Positions 22,627-34,693 of a DNA stretch of 64,000 nt are shown here, in pieces. The DNA lies in assembly GCF_022965805.1 (NCBI RefSeq), contig NC_133114.1:8390261-8454260 (forward strand), read 5' to 3'. Position 1 is the first letter of the stretch. Each line of letters starts with the position of its first letter. A program made the translations under genes and the position numbers. The DNA comes from Primulina eburnea. Its lineage: Eukaryota > Streptophyta > Magnoliopsida > Lamiales > Gesneriaceae. The notes below the pieces were generated by a model. It saw only the letters and a program-made list of their open reading frames with translations, was not told the origin of the DNA and ran no database searches.

Positions 22627-24248
22627 TGTGACACCTCTGACCCGTTTTAATAAAATACAGCGGAATTTAAAATTTTTACTTGAAGGGAGGAAGGATTCAA
22701 AATACATTTCCATAAAACATTTACATCCAAAATAAATACATGATCATTCAAATGATATAACAAAAACATAAAATATCATTCCTATGATCATGTCCAAAAT
22801 GCCATAAAAATATCTTCTCCCTTCCATCTCTCTATGCATATGACTCCGGCCCACAATCAAAGTCCCGGTCCGTCGCTCTTACCTGCATCACATGAATAAA
22901 CTGAAATGAGTATAAAACTCAGCAAGTGGAACTCTTATACAGCAATGTACATATCATACTCTGAAAACATTAAATACCATCAAATCTGAAATATGAATAT
23001 CATAGCATGAATAATAATAACGATGGTATTTTTCTTTTCTCTGGTATGGATTGACATCTATATAGTATCTCTGTCTCTTACCTATATCCCATCGATATAA
23101 ATCGACAACTCTGAGGGATATAAGTCTATGGTCGTTGATCAACTAATTGCATGCAATCTCTGACTATGTATCTATCAATCCATAAAACATTTGAACTCTC
23201 TGTTTGACATTTCATCAAATACTTTGAAGGCTTTAATCTCTTGTATTCCCTTTTCACAAATTGAGACATAAAATGCCTCCAATATATATAACAAGTGTAT
23301 CAATTCATAATATGGATCAAATGGAAGGGAATAACACATTAAAACATTTGAAACACAATACATATAATATCATGTGAGCACAATAAATGAGATTCCACTT
23401 ACAACCAACAAGAACACCTTCAATTAATCTCTTGGCACACCACATACACAATAAACCAAGTATTGCCCCATCAACATCTCAATAATCACAAACCCAACTC
23501 AATTCACCAACAACAATACCAAAGAAGCCATAAAACCAACATAATCTACAAACCCATAACATCTCTCACACCAATACCAAGAATAAACAACCCAAAAGCT
23601 TACCTTAGCTTCCTAGAACCAAGAAGAACCTTGATCTCTCAACAATTAACCAACAAGATGCAAGAATTAAAGGAAGGAAATGAAGAAAATGGAACCCTAG
23701 CTTTCCCTTGAGAGGACAAATCGAGAATGAGGAGAAAAGAATGAGGAAAAGTGAACAAATCTATGCCTTATATCATAAAAATCTCGAAAACACGCTTTTG
23801 CTGTGCACGACCGCGGGTGCGCTCTTAACCTCACCGCGGGTGCGCTAAGCTCACGGCAAACCAACCAAAATTCTGAAAATGACGACCGCGGGTGCGGTGC
23901 CAACCTTACCGCGGGTGCGGTGCCTCCACCGCGGGTGCGGTAACATCTACACCGTGGGTTCGGTGTGTCTACGGTAATCCTACTCAAAATGTTGCAATGA
24001 AGACCGCGGGTGCGATGCAGTAAGGACCGCGGGTGCGGTGATGTCACGGAAAAAACAAACTCTAAAGCAACTAAAATCGAACCGCAACGCTGAAACAATA
24101 CAACTACCATCAATGAACACAACAATGCCACAAAATAATGATAACCAACCATACTAAGACCCATAATCACAACTCTTAACATCTAAACCAAATAATCCAA
24201 AAACATACGAGACTTTAACCGTACCGTACACCAGGCTTGGCTATTACA
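22627..24248 (-). repeat. E 5' LTR
   Basis: Paired with 16689-18249. It is longer because its GC array (23809-24039) holds eight units instead of five. The TATA box is GATATAAGG at 23767-23775. Confidence 0.92.
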
Positions 24249-24250
24249 AT
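24249..24250. other. Extra AT between the E LTR and its target copy
   Basis: The two bases lie between GGCTATTACA and the ATATC target duplication. They equal the two bases joining the purine tract to the other LTR (18250-18251). Confidence 0.7.
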
Positions 24251-24255
24251 ATATC

Positions 24256-26147
24256 TGTTGAATTTCGTCTTCTCGCTCCCAAGTTGCTTCTTCGAATGCA
24301 TGATTGTGCCATCATAGTTTCACTAAGAGTATTTCCTTGCCTCGTAACACTTTTGATTTCCTATCGAGGATTTGGACTGGCCGTTCTTCATACGACAGAT
24401 TCGATGCAAACTCCAACGGTTTGTAATGAAGAACGTGAGATGGATTGGCAAAAAACTTCCGCAGAAAGGAAATGTGAAAAACGTTATGAACATTTGACAA
24501 ATTCGGTGGTAATGCAACTCGGTATGCTCTGTCTCTTATTCTGTCCGAGATTTCAAATGGACCGATATATCTTGGACTTAATTTTCCCATCTTACCGAAA
24601 CGCAAAATTCCGCTCAATGGTGATATTTTTACAAATACATGGTCACCGACATGAAATTCTAATTGACGACGTCCCAAATCAGCATAAATTTGCTGTCGAC
24701 TCTGGGCAATGTGCATTTTTTCTCTAATCTTGGTTACCAATTCTGCTGTCTGTCACACCAATTCAGGGTTAATAATTTTTTTCTCCTATTTTATCCCAAT
24801 GTACTGGAGATCGAAATTTTCTACCATATAATGCAGTATAGGGTGCCATTCCAATAGTTGAGTGATAACTATTGTTATATGTAAACTCAGCCAACGGTAG
24901 TTTACTGTCCCAACTGCCTGGAAAGTCAATAATACAAGCCCTTAACATATCTTCTAAGATCTGATTCACTCGTTTTGATTGTCCATCAGTTTGATGGTGG
25001 AATGTTGTACTAAATGTTAATCGAGTTCCCATAGTATGATGTAATGCAGACGTAAATTTGGGATCTCTATCAGATACAATGGACACTAGGATGCCATGAA
25101 GCCTCACTATCTCTTTGATGTATTCTTCAACATATTGATTCATCGTTTATTTGGTCTTCACCAGAAGAAGGTGAGCTGATTTTGTAAGCCGATCGACAAT
25201 AACCCATATAGCATCGAATTCTCTTTGTGTTCTTGACAAACAAAGGATGAAATCTATTGTAATATGTTCCCATTTCCACTCAGGAATGAGTAATGGTTTC
25301 AAGAGTCCTGCTGGTCTTTGACGTTTTGTTTTGACTTGTTGACAAGTTAGACATTGTGCAACAAATTGAGCAATGTCCTTTTTCATACCTGGCCACCAAA
25401 ATAATGGTTTTAAATCTTTGTACATTTTTGTGCCTCCTGGATGAATCGAATAGAGTGTAGCATGAGAATCTATAAGAATGTCCGTTCTTATCGTTCCTTG
25501 TTTTGGCACACACAATCTACCTCGATATGTCCACATTCCTTCCCTTTTCAATTCAAAGTTCAAATTTCATTTTTCCTCATCTCGCTTTCTCAATTCTTGT
25601 AATTCAATATTTGTACTTTGTTCGGCCTTGATTCTGTCTGCAAGTGTTTGTCGAACCATGAGGGATTATAACCGGATTGCAGCTCCCTTTGGAATTACCT
25701 CAATCTGCCAGTTCTGTAAATCCCATAAAATTTTTCTTTTGCTTGTATTGCGGCAATAGAAATGGATTTTTGACTTAATGAATCTGTAAAAACATTGGCT
25801 TTACCTGGATGATAATTAATAACATAATCGTAATCTTTCACTAATTCCAACAAGCGTCATTGTCGTATATTCGGTTCTTTTCGCGTGAAAATATATTTAA
25901 AACTCTTGTGGTCAGTGTATATTTCACACCACTCACCATACAGATAATGGCACCATATTATCAATTCAAATACCACTGATGCCAGTTCTAAATCATGTGT
26001 AGGATAGTTCTTTTTCATATTCCTTCAATTGTCTTGATGCATAAGTAATCAACTTCCCGTGCTGTATTAAGATTTCTCGTAAGTCATGTTTTGACGCATC
26101 ACTGTACACTACAAATCCTCCCGGTCCTTTTGGAATCACAAGAATCA
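24256..26147 (-). pseudogene. F pol: RNase H and integrase
   Basis: Reading down the minus strand: degenerate RNase H ([22 protein letters not shown] near 26100-26000), then integrase 25563-25147 with [30 protein letters not shown] and HITIDFILCLSRT. Next come a stop, then [12 protein letters not shown] and HHQTDGQSKRVNQILEDM (25143-24769), and after a further shift KGKMGKLSPRYIGPF-like text, LPPNLSNVHNVFHISFLRKF and EEATWERED (24740-24260). The catalytic DDE context is still recognisable, but several frameshifts and stops make it dead. Confidence 0.87.
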
Positions 26148-26466
26148 TGTCATGCCCCGAGACCGAAGCATCGGTGACATCCGGAATTGTTTAACAATTA
26201 CATTGAAAACAATAAGTCTCGTATCAAATAAATCAGTCTTTTTCATAAATGAATATTGTCTTTAGAATTGACAACGGAATAAAATTACAATCAATAGTTT
26301 GCAGAAGAGAAACAAAAGAAAGCGTAAAAATCTCGAACCTCGTTCTTTTTTGTTCGATCACCATCCACAGAATGCATCATGTTCCTTCTCATTCAATTGT
26401 TTCTTATTCTTATCTGGTGAGAGATGTAAGGGGTGTGTGTGATAGGATCGATTAACATATCAAGAT
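26148..26466 (-). repeat. L: LTR fragment of a different family
   Basis: At 26148 F coding sequence is interrupted by TGTCATGCCCCGAGACCG. Read on the minus strand the block ends CGGTCTCGGGGCATGACA after a TTTTATTCCGTTG motif, which resembles the 3' end of a plant LTR. Its other part would lie beyond copia A and is lost. No coding sequence is visible. AAGAT at 26462-26466 would be the left target copy of A. Confidence 0.55.
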
Positions 26467-26495
26467 TGTTTAGAAGGGGGGTTGAATAAACACTC
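26467..26495 (-). repeat. A 3' LTR, terminal piece left of B
   Basis: This piece begins TGTTTAGAAGG on + and ends with the CACTC target copy of B (26491-26495). It is the last 29 bp of the A LTR and resembles the TGAAGAACCTAAAGG end of the J LTR. Confidence 0.8.
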
Positions 26496-27412
26496 TGATG
26501 CGAACGTGGACGTCCCAAGGAAAGCATGGGATCCTTTGCAGTTGCCGGAGGGACCAATCACGAGGGGTCGACTAAAGAGATTTAAGGAGGCACTACTAGG
26601 AGTCATGAGCAAGCCTGAAGGGGTCGTGATGCATGGGAGTACGTTTCGAGGCCAACGGAATGTCATTCAAGCATTGGGGGAGCTGACCGAGTCTGGACGG
26701 ACCTGCACACGGACCTACACACGGGGTCCGTGTCCTTTACAACCTGAGATGAGCTTTTCCAGTGCTTGCACGGACCTGAAGACGGACCTAGGCACGGGGT
26801 CCGTGCCCTATGTATTTGGCGAATATAGTGCCTACACGGACCCGTACACGGAGGTGAGCACGGGGTCCGTGTCCCTTGTTCCCGACTGAAGATTATTTAC
26901 AGTATGTACACGGACCCATCTACGGATGTCTGCACGGGGTCGTGTCCTATGTTTTCTGCGCGGATTTGTTTCCTTTTCTAGAGTTTTATTATTTTGGGAG
27001 ACTAGATTTTGATATATTTTCTTTATTATAATGTATTTGGACGAAAAATTACACACAATACACATATTATTTTGAGTTTATCAAATTTGTGAGAATTTTC
27101 TCTCAAACTTTTCAAAGCTTTAGCTTTGTTAATTCAAAATCAAACTTATCAAAGTTTTTAACTTTGTGGCATTTGTCGATCGTTGCTTGTGCGGATTGTC
27201 GTAGGCAAAGTTCTTCGAAGGTTCGTATAATTTTCGATTGTTTATACTCGTGTTTATTTGTTGCTAAACTCTTGCTAGTTTAGAGGTGAATATCACACAA
27301 TACTTGAATCAAAAGATCGGGAAAACACACGCGTCTTGTTATTGTAATTGAATAGAGGGTGCGATTCACTTTTAATCGTGTTTGCTATTTATTCGTATCA
27401 AGATTCACGTCA
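26496..27412 (+). repeat. B 5' LTR
   Basis: It contains four dyad repeat units (26697-26947), a TATA-like TTATTATAATG near 27021, and an orphan copy of the pol C-terminal codons (26482-26889), as expected because pol overlaps the LTR. Confidence 0.93.
26697..26947 (+). promoter_or_regulatory. B U3 array of CACGGACC / GGGGTCCGTG dyads
   Basis: Four units of about 40 bp, spaced about 70 bp apart, each pair CACGGACC with a downstream CACGGGGTCCGTG arm (about 26697, 26767, 26835, 26907). The fourth is damaged (GGGGTCGTG). They lie upstream of the weak TATA-like sequence. The 3' LTR has the same array at 32839-33091, where it is also translated. Confidence 0.72.
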
Positions 27413-27414
27413 TT

Positions 27415-27426
27415 TGGTATCAGAGC
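27415..27426 (+). other. B primer binding site
   Basis: TGGTATCAGAGC starts two bases after the LTR. It is a perfect initiator-Met tRNA match. Confidence 0.93.
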
Positions 27427-28046
27427 ACAGGTTTATTGAATTCAAGTTAGTTATCTTGTTTTTAAATTGCAGATCTGTATTATTTCTTCGTTTATTTTCA
27501 GATCTGTTTTGTTCTATCGTTCTTCGTAATTTTTTTTTTTTCGTGAATCTGTGATTCTCGAAATTTGTTGGTGTTTTTTTTTGGGATTTTCGAGTAGTAC
27601 TCAAGCCAAAAAAAAAAAAGAGTACAAAAATTCCGAAAATTCACCATTAATTCCTTTTGATATCTTGTTCTATTTCCTTTAGAGAGTCATATTTAATTGT
27701 CTCTCACAGTCAAAAAAAAAAATATATATATAAATATATATATTATATTCGAATTTCGTGTTTACACAGTCCAAGTGAGTCGGTTGCAATTGTTCACAAG
27801 TTGAAACTTGATTGTTTGATTTACTCAAAATACAAAGCTTGAAGCTCTTGAGGGAACTCTCAAATTTGAGTGACATTACTTGAGTGTGAGTGTTATTTCT
27901 TTGGAGTGACTAGTGAGTATTTGTAGTGAGCAAAAAAAAATAAGAGAGGAGAGACGAGTAAATTTCTTTGGAGTGACCGTGAGCATTTGGGTGAGGATCA
28001 TTTGTTTTATACTAACGTTTTCTTGCAGGTACAACTTTGAAATTAA
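27427..28046 (+). other. B untranslated leader
   Basis: About 620 bp between PBS and the ORF, with A-rich and T-rich runs (TTTTTTTTTT near 27531, AAAAAAAAAAAA near 27608, TATATATA near 27724). No ORF of note. It presumably holds packaging signals. Confidence 0.7.
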
Positions 28047-31000
28047 ATGGAGAAGGAGGTAGGAGATAGTTCGAATTCGGGGTTGTCTAAGACCCAAAGA
28101 GATGCGTTGTTTGGGGATCTTAGTAGGATCATGACGACCCACATGGAGACGTTGCATGAGAGGTTAGGAAAACTTGAGGTTAGTGTTAGTGGGAGTAAAC
28201 CTAAGCCTAGGGATTTGGGTCGAGAGGATGAGGAGTATGATCTAGGAGGAGGCGATGAGAGTCAAAATGAGAATTGGGGTAGGAATGGAAGAGATAGAGG
28301 ATTTGGGAGAGGAAGAAGAGAAGCTGTGAGGGGTAGGTATGAGGAGACTAGGGAAGATGGTCACATGGGTAGTATTAAAATGAAAATCCCTTCATTCCAT
28401 GGGAAGTCTGACCCGGAGGCGTACCTAGAATGGGAAAAGAGGGTAGAGTTCGTATTTGAATGTCACTACTACTCCGAACAAAAGAAGGTGAGGTTGGCGG
28501 TGGTTGAATTTTTAGACTATGCTCTCATTTGGTGGGATCAATTAGTGACCACTAAAAGAAAGTATAATGAGAGACCCATTGAATCTTGGGATGAGATGAA
28601 GAGTGTAATGAGGAAGAGGTTTGTGCCTAACCACTATTATAGGGAGATGTTTAAGAGGTTACAAACTTTGAGGCAAGGGTTGAAGAGTGTTGAGGACTTC
28701 TATAAGGAGATGGAAGTACTCATGATTAGGGCAAATACTGAGGAGGATAATGAAGCAACCATGGCTCGTTTTCTTTGTGGTTTGAACAGGGAGATTCAAG
28801 ATCAAGTGGAGCTTCGGCACTACTTAGATCTAGACGAGATGGTGCAAATGGCCATTAAAGTGGAGCAACAACTCAAGAGGCGAGGAGTTGGCCGCACCAA
28901 TCAAACCGGAGGTGCATCTTCTTCTTGGAGACCAAATGCGGCCAAGCGAGATGATAGCAAAGTGGTGACCAAGCCTAAGTTTGAACCAAAGCAAGAGGCA
29001 CCTAGACATGGAGTACAACGTAAATATGAAATTCCTACTACTCGTTCTAGAGATACAAAATGTTTTAGATGTCAAGGGTTGGGCCATATTGCTAGTGAGT
29101 GTCCTAATAAGAGAGTCATGTTTTTGAATGATTATGGTGAATATGAGTCTCAAAGTGAGGGGGATGGCGAGGGTAGTGATGATGATATGCCGGAGTTGGA
29201 GGATCCCGATGAGGGATATGGGGCGGTTGTAGGAGAAGCTCTAGTGACTTGGAGAATCATGAGTGCCCAAGTCAAAGATGAGGAGATTAACCAAAGGGAG
29301 AACTTGTTTCACACTAGATGTTTTGTGAGTGGTAAGGTGTGCAATGTAATCATAGATGGGGGAAGTTGCACCAATGTGGCTAGCATTGAGATGGTTGAGA
29401 AATTGGGATTGCCTACAATAAAACATCCTCAACCATATAAGCTTCAATGGTTGAACGATTGTGCGGAGGTGAGAGTGAATAGGCAAGTTCTAGTGTCCTT
29501 TTCAATTGGGAAGTATGTGGATGAGGTTTTGTGTGACATGGTACCTATGCATGCTTGTCATATATTGTTGGGTAGGCCATGGCAATTTGATAGGCGAGTG
29601 ACTCACGATGGGTTCAAAAATAAGTACTCGTTTGTCTTGAAAAAAGAAACTGTTGTCTTACTTCCATTGTCCCCAAAGCAAGTATTGGAGGACCACTTGA
29701 AAAAAAAGAAGAGAGATGAGGCCGAAAAAAAGAGTGAATTAAAAAGTGAGATGACCTCTGAAAATAAAATTGAAGTGGCTGAAAAAAAGAGAGTTGAAAA
29801 GAGTGAGATAGCCACACAAACAAAAAAAGAGAGGAAAGAAATTGAGGGGAAAGAAAAAGAGAGGAAAGAGGCCAAAAAGAATTCTTATATGGCCCAAAAA
29901 GGTGAGATAAAACACTTGTTGCACACACATGAACCATTTGTGTTAGTTCTTTATAAGGAGATCCTCCTTAACACAAGTGATATAGCCGGATCCCTTCCGA
30001 GCATTGTTGTTTCACTATTGCAGGAATTTGACGATGTATTTCCGGAGGAGCTACCTCAAGGCTTACCACCATTGAGGGGAATTGAGCACCAAATTGATTT
30101 GGTGCCCGGGAGTGCCTTGCCGAACCGTCCAGCTTATAGGAGCAATCCGGAGGAGACTAAGGAGCTACAAAGGCAGGTAAGTGAGTTATTAGATAAAGGT
30201 TATGTGCGTGAGTCCATGTCACCTTGTGCGGTGCCTGTTTTGCTAGTCCCTAAGAAAGATGGCTCATGGCGTATGTGTGTCGACTGTAGAGCAATCAATA
30301 ACATAACCATTAAGTATAGGCATCCCATACCTAGACTAGATGATATGTTAGATGAATTGCATGGGTCTTGCATCTTTAGCAAAATTGACTTAAGAAGTGG
30401 CTACCATCAAATTAGAATGAGGGAAGGTGATGAGTGGAAAACCGCTTTTAAAACTAAGTATGGGTTGTATGAGTGGATGGTTATGCCTTTTGGTTTAACT
30501 AATGCACCTAGCACCTTTATGAGGTTAATGAATCATGTCTTGCGTGCACATATAGGTAAATTTGTTGTGGTTTACTTTGATGATATCCTAGTGTATAGCA
30601 AGAATCTTGAAGAGCATGTTAAACACTTGAAACTTGTGCTAATCACATTAAGGGCTGAAAATTTGTATGCTAACTTAAAGATGTGTGATTTTTGTACAAA
30701 CAAACTTGTGTTTCTTGGTTTCGTTGTGAGTTCACAAGGGATACAAGTGGATGAAGACAAGGTAAGTGCTATTCGAGATTGGCCATCGCCTACTACTGTT
30801 GGTCAAGTCCGAAGCTTTCATGGTCTTGCAAGCTTCTATAGGAGGTTTGTAAGGGATTTTAGTACATTGGCGGCACCGATGACGGCGGTCATCAAGAAGA
30901 ACGTTCCATTCTGTTGGGGCGAGGAGCAAGAGAAGTCCTTTAATATTATCAAGCAAAAATTAATTAATGCTCCTTTACTTGTATTACCTGATTTTTCTAA

Positions 31001-33032
31001 TACGTTTGAAATTGAATGTGATGCATCAGGTGTAGGTATTGGAGGAGTGTTAATGCAAGGAGGACGGCCGGTGGCGTACTTTAGTGAGAAGCTCAATGGA
31101 GCAGCGCTGAACTATCCCACGTATGACAAGGAGTTCTACGCACTTGTGAGGACCCTCGAGACGTGGCAGCACTACTTGAGGCCTAAGGAGTTTTTGATTC
31201 ATACGGATCATGAGTCTCTAAAGCACCTTAAGGGTCAACAAAAGTTGAATAAGCGGCATGCCAAGTGGGTGGCATTCATAGAAACATTTCCCTACATGAT
31301 CAAATACAAGAAAGGTAAGGAAAACGTAGTGGCCGACGCACTATTACGAAGGTACACACTTTTCTCCACTTTAAAATATAAGATTTTAGGGTTTGAACTT
31401 GTGAAGGAATTGTATGTGCTAGATGATGACTTTAAGGTTGTGTTTGAAACTTGTATGCATGGTCCACATGATAAATTCTACTTGCATAAAGGTTTCTTGT
31501 TTAGAGAGGATAGATTGTGCATTTCCAAGTCATCAATTCGTGAATTACTTGTTAGGGAAGCACATGGGGGTGGACTAATGGGACACTTTGGAGTGGCTAA
31601 GACTTTAAGTGCATTGCATGAACATTTTTATTGGCCACACATGAAGCGTGATGTTGAGCGTATTTGTGGGAAGTGCATAACTTGTAGACAAGCTAAGTCT
31701 AGGACACTACCACATGGATTATATACACCACTTCCCGTCCCTAGTGAACCTTGGGTTGATATCTCTATGGACTTTGTTTTGGGGTTACCTAGGACAAAGA
31801 AGGGGAGGGACTCTATATTTGTTTTCGTGGATAGGTTTTCTAAAATGGCACACTTTATTGCTTGTCAAAAGACTGATGATGCATCTAACATTGCGGACCT
31901 ATTATTTAGAGAAGTCGTTAGGCTGCATGGAATGCCTAGGACCATTGTGTCGGACCGTGATGTTAAATTCTTAAGTTATTTTTGGAAGACACTATGGGCT
32001 AAACTTGGTACTAAATTACTGTTTTCTACGACCTGTCATCCTCAAACTGATGGTCAAACTGAAGTAGTTAATAGGACGTTAGGAACCTTATTACGTGTTA
32101 TCCTTAAAAAGAACTTAAAGAATTGGGAGAATTGCTTGCCATTTGTTGAATTTGCTTACAATCGTTGTGTGCATTCTACTACTAGCTATTCGCCATTTGA
32201 AATTGTATACGGTTTTAATTCTTTGACTCCGTTGGATTTGATGTCTTTACCTGTGAGTGAAAGGTTAAACATGGATGGCAAAAGGAAGGCTGAATTTGTT
32301 AGGGGGTTGCATGAAAAAGCCAAAGCTAACATTGAGAAGAAGAATGCACAATATGCTAGGCAAGCCAACAAAGGGAAAAAGAAGGTGGTATTTGAGAAGG
32401 GCGATTGGGTGTGGCTACACTTGAGGAAGGAGAGGTTTCTAGAGAAGCGACGCTCAAAGCTATTGCCTAGGGGCGATGGACCATTCCAAGTTCTTGAGAG
32501 GATCAATGACAACGCCTACAAACTCGACTTGCCAGGTGAGTACAACGTAAGTTCTACATTCAATGTTAGTGATTTGTCGTTGTTTGATGTAGGTGATGAG
32601 AAAGATTTGAGGACAAATCCTTTTCAAGAAGGGGAGGATGATGCAAACGTGGACGTCCCAAGGAAAGCATGGGATCCTTTGCAGTTGCCGGAGGGACGAC
32701 TCACGAGGGGTCGACTAAAGAGATTTAAGGAGGCACTACTCGGAGTCATGAGCAAGCCTGAAGGGGTCGTGATGCATAAGAGTACGTTTGGAGGCCAACG
32801 GAATGTCATTCAAGCATTGGGGGAGCTGACCGAGTCTGGACGGACCTGCACACGGACCTACACACGGGGTCCGTGTCCTTTACAACCTGAGATGAGCTTT
32901 TCCAGTGCCTGCACGGACCTGAAGACGGACCCAGGCACGGGGTCCGTGCCCTATGTATTTGGCGAATACAGTGCCTACACGGACCCGTACACGGAGGTGA
33001 GCACGGGGTCCGTGTCCCTTGTTCCCGACTGA
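28047..33032 (+). CDS. B gag-pol polyprotein, intact
   Basis: 1661 residues in one frame. Gag (about 100-300) has [18 protein letters not shown] and [16 protein letters not shown] knuckle [14 protein letters not shown] at about 337. Protease shows [10 protein letters not shown] at about 435, with DGGS where most relatives have DSGA or DTGA. RT has [10 protein letters not shown] at about 842; RNase H has [12 protein letters not shown] at about 989. Integrase has [17 protein letters not shown] and CITC (1190-1215), [18 protein letters not shown] and [13 protein letters not shown] (1237-1340), then [11 protein letters not shown]. The last 131 residues come from the 3' LTR and include [18 protein letters not shown]. 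The start is the first ATG of the open frame, after a clean leader. Reverse transcription and integration are the expected roles; whether it is expressed cannot be seen. Confidence 0.93.
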   Translation: MEKEVGDSSNSGLSKTQRDALFGDLSRIMTTHMETLHERLGKLEVSVSGSKPKPRDLGREDEEYDLGGGDESQNENWGRNGRDRGFGRGRREAVRGRYEETREDGHMGSIKMKIPSFHGKSDPEAYLEWEKRVEFVFECHYYSEQKKVRLAVVEFLDYALIWWDQLVTTKRKYNERPIESWDEMKSVMRKRFVPNHYYREMFKRLQTLRQGLKSVEDFYKEMEVLMIRANTEEDNEATMARFLCGLNREIQDQVELRHYLDLDEMVQMAIKVEQQLKRRGVGRTNQTGGASSSWRPNAAKRDDSKVVTKPKFEPKQEAPRHGVQRKYEIPTTRSRDTKCFRCQGLGHIASECPNKRVMFLNDYGEYESQSEGDGEGSDDDMPELEDPDEGYGAVVGEALVTWRIMSAQVKDEEINQRENLFHTRCFVSGKVCNVIIDGGSCTNVASIEMVEKLGLPTIKHPQPYKLQWLNDCAEVRVNRQVLVSFSIGKYVDEVLCDMVPMHACHILLGRPWQFDRRVTHDGFKNKYSFVLKKETVVLLPLSPKQVLEDHLKKKKRDEAEKKSELKSEMTSENKIEVAEKKRVEKSEIATQTKKERKEIEGKEKERKEAKKNSYMAQKGEIKHLLHTHEPFVLVLYKEILLNTSDIAGSLPSIVVSLLQEFDDVFPEELPQGLPPLRGIEHQIDLVPGSALPNRPAYRSNPEETKELQRQVSELLDKGYVRESMSPCAVPVLLVPKKDGSWRMCVDCRAINNITIKYRHPIPRLDDMLDELHGSCIFSKIDLRSGYHQIRMREGDEWKTAFKTKYGLYEWMVMPFGLTNAPSTFMRLMNHVLRAHIGKFVVVYFDDILVYSKNLEEHVKHLKLVLITLRAENLYANLKMCDFCTNKLVFLGFVVSSQGIQVDEDKVSAIRDWPSPTTVGQVRSFHGLASFYRRFVRDFSTLAAPMTAVIKKNVPFCWGEEQEKSFNIIKQKLINAPLLVLPDFSNTFEIECDASGVGIGGVLMQGGRPVAYFSEKLNGAALNYPTYDKEFYALVRTLETWQHYLRPKEFLIHTDHESLKHLKGQQKLNKRHAKWVAFIETFPYMIKYKKGKENVVADALLRRYTLFSTLKYKILGFELVKELYVLDDDFKVVFETCMHGPHDKFYLHKGFLFREDRLCISKSSIRELLVREAHGGGLMGHFGVAKTLSALHEHFYWPHMKRDVERICGKCITCRQAKSRTLPHGLYTPLPVPSEPWVDISMDFVLGLPRTKKGRDSIFVFVDRFSKMAHFIACQKTDDASNIADLLFREVVRLHGMPRTIVSDRDVKFLSYFWKTLWAKLGTKLLFSTTCHPQTDGQTEVVNRTLGTLLRVILKKNLKNWENCLPFVEFAYNRCVHSTTSYSPFEIVYGFNSLTPLDLMSLPVSERLNMDGKRKAEFVRGLHEKAKANIEKKNAQYARQANKGKKKVVFEKGDWVWLHLRKERFLEKRRSKLLPRGDGPFQVLERINDNAYKLDLPGEYNVSSTFNVSDLSLFDVGDEKDLRTNPFQEGEDDANVDVPRKAWDPLQLPEGRLTRGRLKRFKEALLGVMSKPEGVVMHKSTFGGQRNVIQALGELTESGRTCTRTYTRGPCPLQPEMSFSSACTDLKTDPGTGSVPYVFGEYSAYTDPYTEVSTGSVSLVPD
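32626..32638 (+). other. B polypurine tract
   Basis: AAGAAGGGGAGGA abuts the 3' LTR start TGATGC. It lies inside the pol reading frame. Confidence 0.9.
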
Positions 33033-33556
33033 AGATTATTTACAGTATGTACACGGACCCGTCTACGGATGTCTGCACGGGATCCGTGTCCTATGTTTTC
33101 TGCGCGGATTTGTTTCCTTTTCTAGAGTTTTATTATTTTGGGAGACTTGATTTTGATATCTTTTCTTTATTATAATGTATTTGGACGAAAAATTACACAC
33201 AATACACATATTATTTTGAGTTTATCAAATTTTTGAGAATTTTCTCTCAAACTTTTCAAAGCTTTAGCTTTGTTAATTCAAAATCAAACTTATCAAAGTT
33301 TTTAACTTCGTGGCGTTTGTCGATCGTTGCTTGTGCGGATTGTCGTAGGTAAAGTTCTTCGAAGGTTCGTATAGTTTTCGATTGTTTATACTCGTGTTTA
33401 TTTGTTGCTAAACTCTTGCTAGTTTAGAGGTGAATATCACACAATACTTGAATCAAAAGATCGGGAAAACACACGCGTCTTGTTATTGTAATTGAATAGA
33501 GGGTGCGATTCACTTTTAATCGTGTTTGCTATTTATTCGTATCAAGATTCACGTCA
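32639..33556 (+). repeat. B 3' LTR, overlapping the end of pol
   Basis: 918 bp, paired with 26496-27412. Pol continues for 394 nt into it, through the basic C-terminal motif and then through the first three units of the GC-rich dyad array, to a stop at 33030-33032. Confidence 0.93.
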
Positions 33557-34544
33557 CACTCACAATTAAAACTGATCTTTTCGAATTTTGAGTTCCGTTT
33601 GGTGACAAACTGATTCTCGGAATCTTGTTGGTCAATGACAATCAGTTAAACTAAAGTAGTTGCGGAAAGTAACTGACTGAAAGATAGAATACAAAACTGA
33701 AATAAAATACACAAGGATTGTTTCTGGATGTTCATAGATTTCAATTACTCCTATGTCACCCCTTCTATCTCAAGGATAGGATTTTCACTAAAAGACTTTG
33801 ATCGAATACAAGATTTGTACTGACCCACTACAGTTTGGACTTATCACTGCCAAAAGCTGAAACTCTTAGTATTACAGAATGTTCTCAGTGCGTAACTGAA
33901 CTTAGCACTATCGAATTTAACGATTATTCCAAAGTGCTATTGAGCTCAAATTGTAGTCTTGATTGCTACGAATAAACCAAGTAAGAGTGAGCTAAGATTT
34001 TGGCAGAGTAACAGCAAGCTTTGAATAGAGTGATCTTCTTTTTTATTCAGCTGTTCTTCTGTCATATTTATAAGCTTCCCTTTCAACGGTAACTTGAGAT
34101 ATATTTGAATCTTTGTATCCGTTGATTGCCACTTCATTATTTCTTGGGCATTGTTTGCTTCATTTATTGTAATGCAGCATCTTAACTGCTTTAGCCGAGA
34201 TGCGTTGTTCTAGGCTGTATTGATTGAGGTGCGGAGTTTCATATTCAGTTGCAGTCTTCAATGTCTCTTTGTCGGTAAAAATGTTCTTTCTCGAGACATG
34301 TTTAGTTGAAGGATGCTTAGCTTAAAAGCATACGGCTGAAAGTATTATCTGTCGGTTGACGTGTTCCAGATTTGTCGGTGAGGAGAATAACTGAATTGCG
34401 TTTCAGTTGCGTAGATTAGTTTACTAGATTCATTTGCTTAGTTCAGTTTACTCGATCAGTTGCTGAGTTCAGTTTACTTGATTAGGTTGTTCATATTTTC
34501 AGTTGGTTCATATTTTGTCAAACGCCGGAATTTAGTTTCCAACA
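33557..34544 (-). repeat. A 3' LTR, main part
   Basis: Read on the minus strand it starts TGTTGGAAACTAAATTCCGG after the purine tract and continues to the B insertion. The last 29 bp are at 26467-26495. It contains short direct repeats around CTGAGTTCAGTTTAC (34437-34490). I see no GC-rich palindrome array in it. Confidence 0.85.
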
Positions 34545-34693
34545 ATTTCCCCCTTTATGGTGTTTGACAAAACTCAGCAAATAATAATAACTGAATACTG
34601 AACTTTATGTGGATAAAATAAGATCTGAATTTCTTGAACTGATAGAGGTCTTGATTCAATAACAGCTAATCTAATAATCTGATTAACTGCTTT
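34545..34693 (-). other. A 3' untranslated region with polypurine tract
   Basis: On the minus strand AAAGGGGGAAAT (34545-34556) precedes the LTR. The rest is AT-rich, with no gene, up to the end of the extra ORF. Confidence 0.82.

Larger units (their letters stand above)
16689..24250 (-). mobile_element. E: Ty3/gypsy element, TSD ATATC
   Basis: The LTRs are 1561 and 1622 bp and run TGTGACACC to GGCTATTACA on +. ATATC flanks the element at 16684-16688 and 24251-24255. Two extra bases AT (24249-24250) sit between the right LTR and its target copy. E belongs to the same family as C (48853-55854), with the same ends and nearly the same protein. Pol is broken by stops and frameshifts and lacks the RT catalytic segment. 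LTR divergence by eye is about 1.6% plus three whole repeat units. Confidence 0.92.
14632..26147 (-). mobile_element. F: decayed Ty3/gypsy element, split by E and truncated by L
   Basis: F survives in two blocks, 14632-16688 (end of pol, purine tract, 3' LTR) and 24251-26147 (integrase and RNase H). Element E lies between them. Its frame across E reads EATWERED then RYPELY, allowing for a one-base shift. The 5' portion (gag, protease, most of RT, 5' LTR) is missing beyond 26147, where an LTR fragment L abuts RNase H sequence. F entered the extra ORF of K at 14631. Confidence 0.85.
26496..33556 (+). mobile_element. B: intact CRM-like Ty3/gypsy element, TSD CACTC
   Basis: The LTRs are 917 and 918 bp (TGATGC to CACGTCA), flanked by CACTC at 26491-26495 and 33557-33561. 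PBS, purine tract and one uninterrupted 1661-codon ORF are present. About 20 differences separate the LTRs by eye (about 2.2%). Pol style ([24 protein letters not shown]), a C-terminal [12 protein letters not shown] motif and pol running into the 3' LTR recall the CRM centromeric lineage. A REXdb-type domain search would settle the lineage. It sits inside the 3' LTR of copia A. Confidence 0.93.

Noticed and set aside
23809..24039. The regularly spaced units look superficially like a CRISPR array.
   Set aside because: Units are 14-15 bp and diverged, spacing is irregular, and they lie in the U3 of a plant LTR present in two copies.
26482..26889. A 135-codon open frame at the left end of B as a separate gene.
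   Set aside because: It is the LTR copy of the pol C-terminus, without the rest of pol.
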